The notes: a model not told the origin generated them from the letters alone. A stretch of 22,238 nucleotides of DNA from DALYDP01 sp964348685 (GCA_964348685.1 CAYGDM010000013.1:1-22238); one strand, 5' to 3'. Shown: positions 9,301 through 17,362, counted from the stretch's first letter. A program made the numbers and translations.

Positions 9301-9454
9301 AAGACTGCGCTTCGGCGTTACTGACGCCGATGAGCGGTTCGAACACCGGAGTGCTCTGCAAAGCAGACCACGCGCCGCTGGCATGCAGCTGGATCGCGAC
9401 GGTCGTAAGGAGAAGTGCGGAAGCGATACGCTTCTGCAGCAACGAGCGGGACAT
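3377..9454 (-). CDS. Giant secreted multi-repeat protein A: Cys/Asp Ca-type repeats plus DUF11 domains
   Basis: This is a 2025-residue protein starting at the ATG at 9454 (MSRSLLQKRIASALLL), with a signal peptide of about 30 residues. Two related Cys-containing modules (about 60-190 and 226-335) come first. A beta-rich domain follows at about 408-547. DUF11 domains lie at about 581-711, 783-923, 989-1129, 1263-1401 and 1539-1693, and one SpaA/Cna-B-like domain at about 1730-1826. Twenty-two copies of a 32-36-residue unit (C-x-D-G-I-D-N-D, then D-G-x-x-D-F-P, then D-P-G-C, then D-x-D-E) separate them. The DxDxDG-like acidic runs resemble thrombospondin type-3 or dockerin Ca loops, and the paired Cys could form disulfides. 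The end (N-R-F-W-A-D-R-W-R-E-F-W-N-W-N-W) has no LPxTG motif or membrane helix. It is probably an adhesin or surface-layer-like protein. Confidence 0.9.
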   Translation of the reverse strand: MSRSLLQKRIASALLLTTVAIQLHASGAWSALQSTPVFEPLIGVSNAEAQSSGFFAQNAAPKYGNTWLSSITCRQSNGTNVVRGMESGTGHPDLMWQAVRDAIQSRGLSITPPSVPILRSTGATGAGFEWDDNSGTENIQTLQAVCQIFGYESYVSSTCRDWIHEGAYPNGRCNFHSPENNQLSSFSGTVSQSQCQDGIDNDNDGLTDFPSDPGCTSANDTDETNAVQCPIQTSTITSGNPFGPLRNLVNNSGQGFIPSTAALHYDAQTALKLCQLAGYNHVVSYDCTAPAYGSRCGYASFGDNQMYAWNGNSFSSINDNKWIATLVCSTAAPGQCNQSQCQDGIDNDNDGATDFPGDFSCSSATDNDETNPRAACQDGIDNDQDGQTDFPQDIGCTSRQDNDEFNAIQCTATRVTTSFEGKQGPWEDVAPSGDAKAPTFISNVQAGGTMKLVSVSGTYSARIYGGQDQLPLSCDNGTVSFTNNSNQTLQKVKLNTFGSAGITVPNGATRAYLSHDEPGSFNYFDNSGNRDHRTPCQVTLDVTPNSCQQPQCADGIDNDGDGLVDFPQDPGCFNSSDNDESPRNIANLDVEKTIQGSIVPGQNVTYVITVRNTGSVNAQNVNVFDYFLDQNDEKFVPFTFVSSTGVTCSYQSGPQQISCPINAIAPGNTVTIGLTFNVPQIQACNTQIRNRAEAWLSGQQLGADVDDVVSNVQCINQCQDGIDNDQDGATDFPADFSCSSPTDTDETNPKSACQDGFDNDFDNLVDFPLDTGCTSAQDNDEFNAPQMIDLSIQKTTNQPVIVRGNTLVYTITVSNAQGAAQANNVIVTDNVPTGLTFNDAQSYVPCSVSGNQVTCPIGTLPAGASGSFQLAFDVPTIQNCTTSLSITNTAVITALPQQDSNNVNNTASQVPAQTRADCPQSNQCQDGIDNDQDGATDFPQDFSCSSPTDTDETNPKSACQDGFDNDFDNLVDFPLDTGCTSAQDNDEFNAPQMIDLSIQKTTNQPVIVRGNTLVYTITVSNAQGAAQANNVIVTDNVPTGLTFNDAQSYVPCSVSGNQVTCPIGTLPAGASGSFQLAFDVPTIQNCTTSLSITNTAVITALPQQDSNNVNNTASQVPAQTRADCPQSNQCQDGIDNDQDGATDFPQDFSCSSPTDTDETNPKSACQDGFDNDFDGKIDFPLDTGCTSAQDNDEFNAPLPACQDGIDNDGDGRTDLQDPGCSGPTDTNEGDEAACQDLRDNDGDNLIDFPFDPGCANPLDTDEFNQIQTVDVQIQKSGPTSIVRGNTLVYTIQVGNSGTAAATNVVVTDTVPAGLTFNDNASYLPCSVSNNVVTCPIGTLPAGIFGSFTIGFDVPTIQNCTQNQTPPIVNSASITSTEDTATTGNNVSSTANAPTRVDCPATTQCSDFNDNDFDGRIDFPADPGCSSPQDNDEFNAPLTQCSDGIDNDFDGRTDLQDPGCSGPNDTNEGDEAACQDLRDNDFDGLTDFPADPGCTGPTDTDESNVPQTQCNDNIDNDGDGRIDSNDAGCSGGNDNNEGDGAADLSISLTGPATIQGGGTAQYVVTVANNGPDAATTPFSLRVSVPTGVTFNAGLSSQGCTQQGAFVVCSGITLGLFQQTTRNVVFNIPASGFGSATFESLINLALGIETAQAQAVGGICNTTIVVNANVVPVQPDPNQGNNNAQAVNTFVSCQAAAQCSDGVDNDFDGRVDFPLDPGCANAQDNNEGDDPIQTGCIEIMKETYDPHGNRLPVDAQFTFILDATRVTYNGANGRARFDNVTPGQHGVAEIIPSGWTQLSVSPQNGVVNVTASVNCAQVTFRNRQVFVSNAQCADGYDNDGDGLTDFPADTGCTSATDNDEYNSTFVPQCRDGVDNDGDNLVDFPNDLGCVNADDNNEQNQTVQAVACADGVDNDGDGLVDLLDPGCANAADTSEANTVVPQLVACNDGIDNDQDGTIDFPLDTGCQSATDTDEFNFRAPRCNDGIDNDGDGATDFPLDPGCNTPFDDNEWNNRFWADRWREFWNWNW
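5933..6619. repeat. Perfect tandem repeat inside giant gene A, copy 1 (618-bp period)
   Basis: Bases 5933-6619 match 6551-7237 exactly by eye, a 687-nt identity at an offset of 618 bp (206 codons, in frame). One period encodes one DUF11 domain plus two Cys/Asp repeats. The match ends at single-base differences (5932 versus 6550, and 6620 versus 7238). Confidence 0.9.
6551..7237. repeat. Perfect tandem repeat inside giant gene A, copy 2
   Basis: This is the second copy of the 618-bp-period tandem repeat; it overlaps copy 1 by 69 nt. Lack of silent changes suggests a recent duplication, recombination between copies, or an assembly effect. Confidence 0.9.
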
Positions 9455-9488
9455 AATCCGGGAGGGAAAGATGAAGTAGAAAGGAAGT

Positions 9489-9518
9489 AGTATTGTCCCA
9501 CATGACAACTTTTGTCAA
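9489..9518 (-). promoter_or_regulatory. Predicted promoter and operator-like palindrome of giant gene A
   Basis: On the minus strand, a consensus TTGACA (9513-9518), an 18-nt spacer and AATACT (9489-9494) are visible. The leader would be about 28 nt to the ATG at 9454. A perfect inverted repeat, TGACAA-AAG-TTGTCA (9503-9517), overlaps the -35 box and spacer and could be a regulator site. There is no Shine-Dalgarno sequence; the leader is C/T-rich. Confidence 0.6.
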
Positions 9519-9560
9519 TGTTTTCTGCAAAGAAATGGCTGGTTGCGGCTCTTTTCTTTC

Positions 9561-9589
9561 AAAAAGGACCCCCGCTGCGGGAGGTCCTT
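9561..9589 (-). terminator. Terminator of giant surface protein gene B
   Basis: On the minus strand there is a 7-bp stem AAGGACC/GGTCCTT enclosing a further 4-bp CCCG/CGGG stem with a triloop, followed by TTTTT. It begins 26 nt after the stop codon at 9615-9617. Confidence 0.85.
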
Positions 9590-9614
9590 CTTGTTTAAGC
9601 GGCTGAATGTATTA

Positions 9615-12600
9615 TTAGATGCCAAACAGCATTTTTCGGCCGAATCCTGCGCCTGCGCCCGTCGCGACGCCAGCGAGGGCGATCACGGCGAGGAAGGGGA
9701 GGGAACCGTCGCTCGTCGGGGCCTTCTTCGAAACGGGCTTGAGGTGCGCGTTCTCCGTCGGGGCGGCGGCGCCCGTCGTCGGGATGATGCCGAGCACGCT
9801 GACTGTGACGCTCTCGCATTCCTCATCGAAGTCGTCGGATTCGACACACACTTCGTTGCGGATGATCTGGCCCGAGACCATGTAGGTCGGGACCGAGACG
9901 CGGTAGCGGAAGATTTCTTCGTCTCCTTCTTCGAGCTCGTCGATTTCCCATTCGAGGCGGCGGCCGCTGCGGCTGTCCGCGTCACCGTCGTCGATGATGA
10001 TGACGTCGGCCGGGAGATTGTCGGTGACGACGAGGTCTTTGATCGTGCCGTCACCCGTGTTCTCGATGCGCACCGTGTAGTCGATGATGCCGCCGGGGAA
10101 CACTTCGGACGTGCTCGCGGTTTTCGTCAGGTCGATTTCGACGTCTTCGTCGTTATCGTCGTCTTCGATATCCGTGCGGTCCGTGGCCGTGACATTCTGC
10201 ACGTCGGCCGTGTTGAGGAGCGTGCCATCGGCGTCGTCGTCGACTTCCACTTCCACTTCGTACGTCTTCGTCTCGTTCGCTTCGAACGTCTGGTTCTCCC
10301 AGAGGATGACGCGGCCACTGCGGTTGGTCTCGTTCGGGCTGGCGTCTTCGAAGATCACTTCTTCGGGCAGCGTGTCGCGCACCGTGATGTTCGTTTGGCG
10401 CGTCGAGGAGAGGTTGCGCACCGTGATGCGGTACGTGAGCGTGTCGCCCGGTTCGACCTCCGTCTCATTGTCGGTTTTCGTGATCGACCAGCCACCCGTC
10501 GCGATCGACTGGCGGTTTTTGAACGTGACCGTGGCGCAGGATCCCGCGACGACGTTCACGACGCCGTTTTGCGGCGTGACCGATTGCTGGATCCAGTTGG
10601 TCGGGAGTGTTTCAGTGACCGTGTGCGTGCCGAGCGTCACGTTCTCGAAGCGTGCGCGTCCGTCGCTGCCGTTGGTTGCCGTGCGGATGCCGTCGAGGCC
10701 GAACGTGAACTGCGTGACTGGCGTGAGGACGTTGCCGTTCGTGTCGTACGTTTCCTTGATGATGTCGATGCAACCGACGAGCGTGCCGGGGCAGTTGATC
10801 TGCGTCGTGATCGCGCTCGTGTTATTGCCGGTGTTGCCATCGGTGCCGAAGCGCGTGACGGTCGCCGTGTTCGTGACGGATGCTTGCGCGCACGACTGGA
10901 TCGTCGGGGCGTTCACCGTGATGACGAAGCTGCGCGTCTGGTTGGCCGTGAGCGTGCCGACCTGGCATGTGACGGTGCCGGATGCGAGCGTACATTCGCT
11001 GTTCGCCGACGAGACGAAGACGAGGCCCGACGGAATCGGATCGGTGATGACGACGCCCGTGGCGGTGCCCGGTCCGGAGTTCGTGACGCTCAGCGTGTAG
11101 CTGAAGTTCTCGCCGCGCGTGACGGCCGAGGGGCCGGTCTTCTGGATCGATACGTCGGAGGTTTGCGGCGTGCTTGGGCAGGTAACCGGCGTCGTGACGC
11201 TCGATTGGTTGTTCTGCGTGTTCGGGTCCGCAAGGTCGCTCAGGACCGCGGCCTGGTTCAGCACCTGGCCCGTGACGCACGTTTGGCCCGAGGGCTGCGT
11301 GACATTGAGGGTGACGGGGACGCTGATCTGCTGGCCCGAGGTCATCGTGCCGAGGTTGCAGAAGAGAACGGCGCCGGAGAGCGTGCAGCGATTGTCGCTT
11401 GCGCTGGCCACGAACGTCGTACCGGTCGGCAGCGGGTCGCCGACGATGACGTTGGGTGCGGACGACGGTCCGTTGTTCTTCACGAGGAGGGCGTAGGCGA
11501 TGTTCTGGCCGCGGACGACCGTGTTCGGCGTCGGCCCAGTCTTGGTGATCTGCATGTCCGCTTGCTGCGGCGTGGGGCACTGCAGCTGCGTGGTGACGGC
11601 GCTCGTGTTGTTTGCGTTCGTCGTGTCATTCGTGGCCGTGAGCGTGGCGGTGTTCGTGACTGAACCCGTTTGGCAAACGCCCGTGACGGACGGAACCTGG
11701 AGGTTGATGGTGATGATGCGCTGTTCGCCGACGGCCATCGTGCCGATCGTGCAGCGGACGGTGCCGTTGTTCACCGCGCAGTTCTGGCCGGAGACGACCG
11801 GGGTCGTGAGGCCTTGCGGGATGACGTCGTCGACGACCACGTTCTGCGCGACGGCGGGACCGGTGTTCGTAACGGTGAGGCTGTAGGTGATGTTGCCGCC
11901 GCGAACGGCGGTCTGCGGGCCGGACTTCACGACCGAGACGTCCGCGTTCTGCGGAACCTGGCGGTTCTTGAAGACGACGGCGGCGCAGTTTTGGCCGGAG
12001 GCTACGTTGACCGTGCCGCCCGTAGGCGTGGTGTTGAAGAGCGTCCAACCGCTGGCCGTCACTTCTGTGACGATGTGGTTGCCCGGCGTCACGCTCGAGA
12101 AGCGCGCGCGGCCCGTGTTATCAGTGTGGACGGTTTCGCCCCCGTCGAGCTTGAAGGTGAAGGAGGGAACCGTGGTGAGGCGGACGCCGCCGGCGTCGAA
12201 GCCTTCCTTGAGGATCTCGATGCAGCCGATCTGCGGTGCGGGGCAGGTCATCTGCGTCGTGAACGACGCTTCGTTGTTGGCGATCGTCGGGTCGAAGAGA
12301 TCGCTCTGGACCGCGGCGCGGTTGAGGATCGTGCCTGCCGTACACGTCGTGGGCAGTGTCGATTGCACCGTGATGTTGAGGGCGATCTGCTGGCCCGAGG
12401 TCATCGTGCCGAGCGCGCAGAACACCGTGGTGCCCTGGAGCTGGCAACGATTATCGCTGGAGGCAGCCACAAAGGTCGTGCCGGTCGGCAGCGGGTCGCC
12501 GACGATGACGTTCGTGGCGGAGGCCTGGCCGTTATTTTTCACGATGAACTGGTACTGCAGCGTCGCGCCGCGGACTGCCGTCGTCGGACCCGTCTTTTGG

Positions 12601-15600
12601 ATCTGGAGATCGGCGGTCGTGGGGTTCTGGCGGTTCTTGAAGACGACGGCGGCGCAGTTCGTGCCAGCTGTGACGTTCACGGAGCCGTTCGTCGGGGTTG
12701 TATTGAAGAGTGTCCAGCCCGCGANNNNNNNNNNNNNNNNNNNNNNNNNNNNNNNNNNNNNNNNNNNNNNNNNNNNNNNNNNNNNNNNNNNNNNNNNNNN
12801 NNNNNNNNNNNNNNNNNNNNNNNNGGTTGTTCTGTGCGTCGAATCCTTCTTTAAGGATTTCCACGCAACCCACCTGCGGAACCTGGCGGTTTTTGAAGAC
12901 GACCGCGGCGCAGTTCGTGCCTGCCGTGACGTTCACGGAACCGTTGGCGGGCGTGACGTTGAAGTTCGTCCAACCTGCGAGGGCGTTCTCCGTCACGGTG
13001 TGCGTGCCGGGCGTGACGTTCTGGAAGACGGCGCGGCCCTGAGCATCCGTCGTGATCGTCTGATTGTTATCCAAGCGGAACGTGAAGTTCGGCAAGGCCG
13101 TGGTGATGCGGTTGTTCTGGGCGTCGAATCCTTCTTTGAGGATCTCGATGCAGCCCACCTGCGGCGCGGGGCAGGTGACCTGCGACGTGAATGATGCTTC
13201 GTTGTTGGCGATCGTGGGGTCAAAGAGATCGCTCTGGACCGCCGCGCGGTTGAGGATCGATCCCGCGGCGCATGTGCCAGGGTTCGCATTCGGGACGTTG
13301 AGCGTGATGGCGACCGACATCTGCTGGTTCGCGGTCATCGTGCCAAGGTTGCAGAACACGGTGTTGCCTTGGAGGGTGCAGCGGTTATCGCTCGACGCGG
13401 CGACGAAGGTCGTGCCCGCGGGGAGCGGGTCGCCGACGATGACGTTTGGGGCGGAGGCCGGGCCGTTGTTCTTCACCGTGAGCGTGTAGGCGGCGTTGGT
13501 GCCGCGAACGATGCTCTGCGGACCCGTTTTCTGAATCTGCAGGTCAGCTTGCGTCGGTTCGAGGCGGTTCTTGAAGACGACCGCGGCGCAGTTCGTGCCT
13601 GCCGTGACGTTCACGGAGCCGTTCGTCGGGGTTGTATTGAAGAGTGTCCAGCCCGCGAGCGGGTTTTCGGTCACGGTGTGCGTGCCCGGCGTCACGTTTT
13701 GGAAGACTGCGCGTCCCTGGGCATCCGTCGTGATCGTCTGGTTATTGTCCAAGCGGAACGTGAAGTTCGGCAAGGCCGTGGTGATGCGGTTGTTCTGTGC
13801 GTCGAATCCTTCTTTAAGGATTTCCACGCAACCCACCTGCGGGTCCTGGCGGTTCTTGAAGACGACCGCGGCGCAGTTATTGCCCGACTGCACCTGTACG
13901 ACGCCGTTTGCGGGTGTCACGTTGAAGTTCGTCCAACCCGAGAGGGAGTTCTCCGTGATCGTGTGTTGGCCGGGGGTGACGTTCGAGAAGAGAGCTTGGC
14001 CCGCGGCGTTCGTCGTGACGGTCTGGTTGCCGTCGAGGCGGAACGTGAAGTTCGGGAGCGACGTCGTGATGCGGTTGTTGTTGCTGTCGAAGCCTTCTTT
14101 GAGGACGTCGACGCAGCCGACCTGGGGTTCGCACTGCATGTGGACGTTCAAGGCGTGGGCCCAACCGACCGTGATGAACTGATCGCTGCGCAGGAAGCTC
14201 GAGTCCGGCATCGCGATGTTCTTGCCGTATTTGGCGACGAGCTGGAGCGTTGCCTCGTTCGTGTTCGCCGGAAGCGCGTTGGTGAGGTCGATCGTTCCCG
14301 TGAAGTTGCCCGTGGCGAAACAAACGTGCTGCGTGCAGAGGTCGCTGATGAACGGCTTGTCGTGCACCGTCTGCCACTGCGCGCCGGACGGGTCGTACGA
14401 CGTGAGATGGCCCGGCGACACGCGGCCGAGGACGCGGACGTTGGCGATCTGGTTTTCGCAGACGCCGTAGTCGACGCGGTAGCTGAGCGTGACCTGGCGG
14501 TTGCAGAGGTTGTTTTGCTGGTTATGGACCGGGCTGTTGATGAACAGCGCGACGATCGGGGCGTTGCCGAGCGGGGCGAAGACTTCGCTGCCGTTCTTCG
14601 GCGTGAGCACTTCGATACCACCCGAGCCGGCCGCGAAGCCGGTCGTGGTTTGGGCGGCGAAGCATACGAGGAGGAAGGCGGCCATCGCCGTGCGGGCGAA
14701 GGCGACGCCGTTGCGTCCGCGGAGTTTCATGCCGAGCGAGAAGAGCCCGTAGCCGATAAGGGCCATGAGGAACGTGAAGAGCGAGATGCGGGCCATGCCA
14801 TGCCATGCGACCCAGTTGGAAACGGATTGATCCGTCGTGAGGCCCGCGAGCTGCGCGGGCGTGAGCGTGCCGGCGTAGACCGCGTGGTCGTATGTAGCGT
14901 TGGATTCGCTGAGAAGGCTCGCTTCGACCGTCGGGTTACCGACGAGGTCGCGTTCGAGCGGGATGCGGATCTTGGCAGAGAGGATGGCATCGGTGAGTTC
15001 GACGTTCGGCACCTCGATGGAGCCGAGGACGCCCGCGGCGTCGGTCAGCTGCACGCGGAGCGTCGCGGTCGTCGTCGTGAGTGCGTCGGCGGAACCCGCG
15101 AGGTCGATCGTGCCGTAGGCCCAATCACCTGCCTTGGTTCCCATGTTGTCGAGCGTGATCGAGACGATGTCGGCGTCCTCGCCCTTCACGACATAGCGGT
15201 ACTGGGCGATGGTCGAGATTGTTTCGTTGGTATCGGCATCACGGAGCGTGACGTGCGCCATGTAGACGCCCGGGGACGCTTCGGCGACGACGTTCATGTC
15301 GAGCGGAATGGATTCACCGGCCGCTACGCGCACCGTCGCGAATTCGTAGGTGTTGAGGCCGACGCGCGCGGCGTTGAAGTCGAAGAGTTCGACGACCGGC
15401 TTCACGCGGATGTCCGCGGAACCGTCGTTCACCGCGAGGCCGCGGAGCGTGATAGTGGAAGAGGGTTCGACGTTCGGACCGGAAAGTGGAGGCAAGAGTT
15501 CATCGCCGTAGGCCGCGACACCGATGGTGCCGGGCAGGAGCTTCACGAACGTTTCGGAAGCATCGGCGGCGGAAACCACGATTGCGGAATCCATCCAACC

Positions 15601-16041
15601 GAGGCTGCGGCCCTTGGCCGTGAGCAGCTGGACGCGCATGTCGTAGCGACCGGCGGGAACGTTCGGAAGAGGGGAGGCGAAGAGGAGGGTTTTGTTTTCG
15701 CTCGGGGCCAATGCGACCGACGCGCGCACCACGTCGATCATGTAGGGCAGTCCGTCTTCGTCGCCGACGCCGCGCAGTTCCAAGCGGTACTGCAGGCCGG
15801 TAACGAGCGTGTCTTCGGTATTCTCCACGACGAACGATCCGGTGACGTTGCCGCCATCCAGTCGTGCGGCGACGCTCGTCACGAACACCGCCTCGGGTTC
15901 GTAGGCGTTGCTCAGGTCGATCGTTTCTTCATCGCGGTTGCCGTACGGCTGCACGGCGGCAGATGGCTCTGCAGCAAGTGCGACGGTCGCGTTGAGCGAC
16001 AGTGCGAGAAGGGAGAGAACGGATACAGTGCGCGTACCCAT
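9615..16041 (-). CDS. Giant surface protein B: membrane hairpin, SpaA-like and DUF11 repeats, C-terminal anchor (interrupted by assembly gap)
   Basis: The gene starts at the ATG at 16041 (MGTRTVSVLSLLALSLNATV) with a signal peptide of about 23 residues. An extracellular region runs to about 410. Two membrane helices at about 417-438 and 449-471 are joined by a basic loop (KLRGRNGVAFAR). A second extracellular region follows to about 636. SpaA/Cna-B-like modules (V-G-C-V-E-I-L-K-E-G-F-D ... N-C-A-A-V-V-F-K-N-R) occur at least six times and DUF11 modules (Q-K-T-G-P ... V-R-G) seven times. The C-terminus carries I-P-T-T-G, a linker, a hydrophobic helix (L-P-F-L-A-V-I-A-L-A-G) and a basic tail (G-R-K-M-L-F). 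With 100 Ns the frames before and after the gap disagree. Replacing them with the 129 nt found at the equivalent place in the neighbouring module restores one frame, so I treat it as a single intact gene. Confidence 0.85.
12725..12824. other. Assembly gap (100 Ns)
   Basis: Exactly 100 undetermined bases lie inside a SpaA-like module of giant gene B. The flanks match the two sides of the module at about 13584-13860, so a repeat probably broke the assembly and the gap length is a placeholder. Confidence 0.98.
13584..13860. repeat. SpaA-like module repeat that flanks and predicts the gap
   Basis: The two ends of this block are nearly identical to the sequences on each side of the gap (about 12650-12724 and 12825-12880). 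The stretch between the matching ends is 13659-13787, 129 nt. Further diverged copies of the same module lie at about 12880-13165, 13860-14125, 11960-12235 and 10510-10790. Confidence 0.8.
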
Positions 16042-16071
16042 AAAGGAGAGGAGGTATACAAAAAGGGAGAG

Positions 16072-16100
16072 ATCATGGCATTGTTATTGAGTCTTGTCAA
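16072..16100 (-). promoter_or_regulatory. Predicted promoter of giant gene B
   Basis: On the minus strand, a consensus TTGACA (16095-16100), a 17-nt spacer and CATGAT (16072-16077) are visible. The start would be near 16065, giving a leader of about 24 nt that is C/T-rich (CCTCCTCTCC just before ATG) and lacks a Shine-Dalgarno sequence. Confidence 0.6.
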
Positions 16101-16220
16101 CATCCAAATAGCCCATTCGGCCGTTGAATCGCTGTCAAAGCGGCAATTTTGCCATTATACGGCAAATATGGTCAAATCGTAGTTTGTGTCCTTGGGCTCA
16201 CTTTGGTGCTTCCACTTACG

Positions 16221-16245
16221 AAAAAGCCCAAAGCAGGGGATGGGC
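16221..16245 (-). terminator. Terminator after tRNA-Gln
   Basis: On the minus strand, a stem GCCCA/TGGGC with a 10-nt loop is followed by TTTTT (16221-16225). It lies 14 nt after the tRNA 3' end and separates it from giant gene B. Apart from this terminator and the giant-gene promoter, I see nothing else in 16042-16259. Confidence 0.7.
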
Positions 16246-16259
16246 GATGTTTGTTTCGA

Positions 16260-16334
16260 TGGTTGGGGAGGAGGGATTCGAACCCCCGAATGTCGGCTTC
16301 AAAGGCCGATGCCTTACCACTTGGCGACTCCCCA
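16260..16334 (-). tRNA. tRNA-Gln (anticodon UUG), CCA encoded
   Basis: The 75-nt cloverleaf on the minus strand has acceptor strands TGGGGAG and CTCCCCA. The D-arm is GCC/GGC with an AAGTGGTAA loop. The anticodon arm is TCGGC/GCCGA with loop CTTTGAA, placing TTG at the anticodon. The T-arm contains GGTTCGAATC. The discriminator is A and the last three bases are an encoded CCA. The acceptor starting with U1-A72 is typical of tRNA-Gln. It reads CAA and possibly CAG codons. Confidence 0.93.
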
Positions 16335-16350
16335 ATAGGATTTCCCTTCT

Positions 16351-16379
16351 ATTATAGCGGGAAAATGGCTTTGGTTCAC
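16351..16379 (-). promoter_or_regulatory. Predicted tRNA-Gln promoter
   Basis: On the minus strand, GTGAAC (16374-16379), a 17-nt spacer and a perfect TATAAT (16351-16356) are visible. The predicted start is about 10 nt before the mature tRNA 5' end. Confidence 0.6.
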
Positions 16380-16385
16380 GGTGAT

Positions 16386-16416
16386 ATGACATAGGCCGTT
16401 CCTGCGGTGGTACAAT
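16386..16416 (+). promoter_or_regulatory. Predicted promoter of the VOC gene
   Basis: ATGACA (16386-16391), a 19-nt spacer and TACAAT (16411-16416) are visible. The leader would be about 18 nt and C/T-rich before the ATG at 16441. The promoter is back to back with that of tRNA-Gln. Confidence 0.45.
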
Positions 16417-16440
16417 CCGAAAGACTTTCCCACCCACCTC

Positions 16441-16842
16441 ATGGTCACCAGCATGTTCGTCACACTGCCCGTCGCCGATCCCGTGAAGTCGCTGGAGTTC
16501 TACAAAGCGGTCGGCTTTTCGATTGATCCGCGGTTTGCAGACGGTTCCGCCTCGTGCGTCGCCCTCAACGACAAGGTTTCTCTTATGCTCGGTTCGAAGG
16601 AGCAGTTCGCGCAGGTGTCGCCGCGTCCTCCGGTCGACCCGACCAAGGGCAACCAGGTGCTCATGAGCTTGAACTGCGAAAGCCGCGAGGAGGTCGACGA
16701 GATGGTAAAGAAGGCGATCGCCGCGGGCGGATCGCAGGCGCACGACCCCGAAGATTACGGCTTTATGTACCAGTCCGCGTTCTACGACCTCGATGGCCAC
16801 GGATGGGGACTGACGTGGATGAACCCGAACCCCGCCAAGTAA
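16441..16842 (+). CDS. VOC-superfamily protein (predicted lactoylglutathione-lyase-like, COG3607 type)
   Basis: This 133-residue protein has the paired beta-alpha-beta-beta-beta pattern of the vicinal-oxygen-chelate fold. The start M-V-T-S-M-F-V-T-L-P-V-A-D with S-L-E-F-Y-K-A-V-G-F, the later S-R-E-E-V-D-E-M-V-K-K-A-I-A-A-G-G, and the ending G-F-M-Y-Q-S-A-F-Y-D-L-D-G-H-G-W match the COG3607 group. Where relatives usually have GHLWE or GHIWE, this protein has GHGWG, so the usual Glu near the C-terminal strand is replaced. Metal binding or activity may therefore differ. Substrate is unknown. The start at 16441 lacks a Shine-Dalgarno sequence but follows a promoter. It leads a cluster with the DUF1761 and DUF4256 genes. 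Confidence 0.8.
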   Translation: MVTSMFVTLPVADPVKSLEFYKAVGFSIDPRFADGSASCVALNDKVSLMLGSKEQFAQVSPRPPVDPTKGNQVLMSLNCESREEVDEMVKKAIAAGGSQAHDPEDYGFMYQSAFYDLDGHGWGLTWMNPNPAK

Positions 16843-16881
16843 TTTTCTTATTTTGCCTTCCTTCACTTCCACCCCCTCCCC

Positions 16882-17319
16882 ATGGAACACCTCGTTGCAG
16901 TTTGGAACTACGTCGCTGCGCATCCCGTCGGAGTCCTCGGCGCCATCGTCGCTTCGTTCGTCATCGGCTTCCTCATCCACGGCCCGCTCTTCGGCAAAAC
17001 GTGGATGAAGTTCAACAACATTCCGGAACCGAAGCCGGAGGATATAAAATTCTCCATGATGGTCCCGGGCATCGTCGCGAGCGTCCTCATGGCGTTCTTC
17101 CAAGTCGCGGTCCTCGGCCGCACGTTCGAGATCGTCGCGCTCACGGGCGTCGTCCAAGCACTGCTCATCGCCACCATCATCTGGCTTCCGTTCAGCGCGC
17201 TCGTGATCGCCAACGAATACGCGTGGGCCGGCAAATCGTGGAAGCACATCGGCTTCGACGCGGGCTACAACCTTCTCTCCACGTGGGCAATCGCGGCGAT
17301 TGCGTATGCGACGCTGTAA
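16882..17319 (+). CDS. DUF1761 family membrane protein
   Basis: This 145-residue protein has about four hydrophobic helices (around residues 15-38, 58-82, 86-108 and 125-144). The loop after helix 1, G-P-L-F-G-K-T-W-M-K-F, is a recognisable signature of DUF1761. Members are small integral membrane proteins without an established function. The start at 16882 lies 39 nt after the VOC stop, preceded by a long C/T-rich stretch and no Shine-Dalgarno sequence. Co-transcription with the VOC gene is likely. Confidence 0.8.
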   Translation: MEHLVAVWNYVAAHPVGVLGAIVASFVIGFLIHGPLFGKTWMKFNNIPEPKPEDIKFSMMVPGIVASVLMAFFQVAVLGRTFEIVALTGVVQALLIATIIWLPFSALVIANEYAWAGKSWKHIGFDAGYNLLSTWAIAAIAYATL

Positions 17320-17362
17320 CGGAACGTAAGCTTTCACCTATCAGCTCGTCCCTACTATCACT

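Noticed and set aside
12532..12830. Frameshift or pseudogene in giant gene B
   Set aside because: The frame change coincides with a 100-N placeholder, and the expected 129-nt filler restores the frame.
13369..16182. Plus-strand open frame of over 900 codons opposite giant gene B
   Set aside because: It is antisense to a gene with signal peptide, SpaA and DUF11 modules; its product is compositionally biased and has no recognisable domain. The similar frame at 9543-11663 was rejected for the same reason.
16260..16334. tRNA as an integration (att) site for a mobile element
   Set aside because: No integrase gene or direct repeat of the tRNA 3' end was seen in the window.
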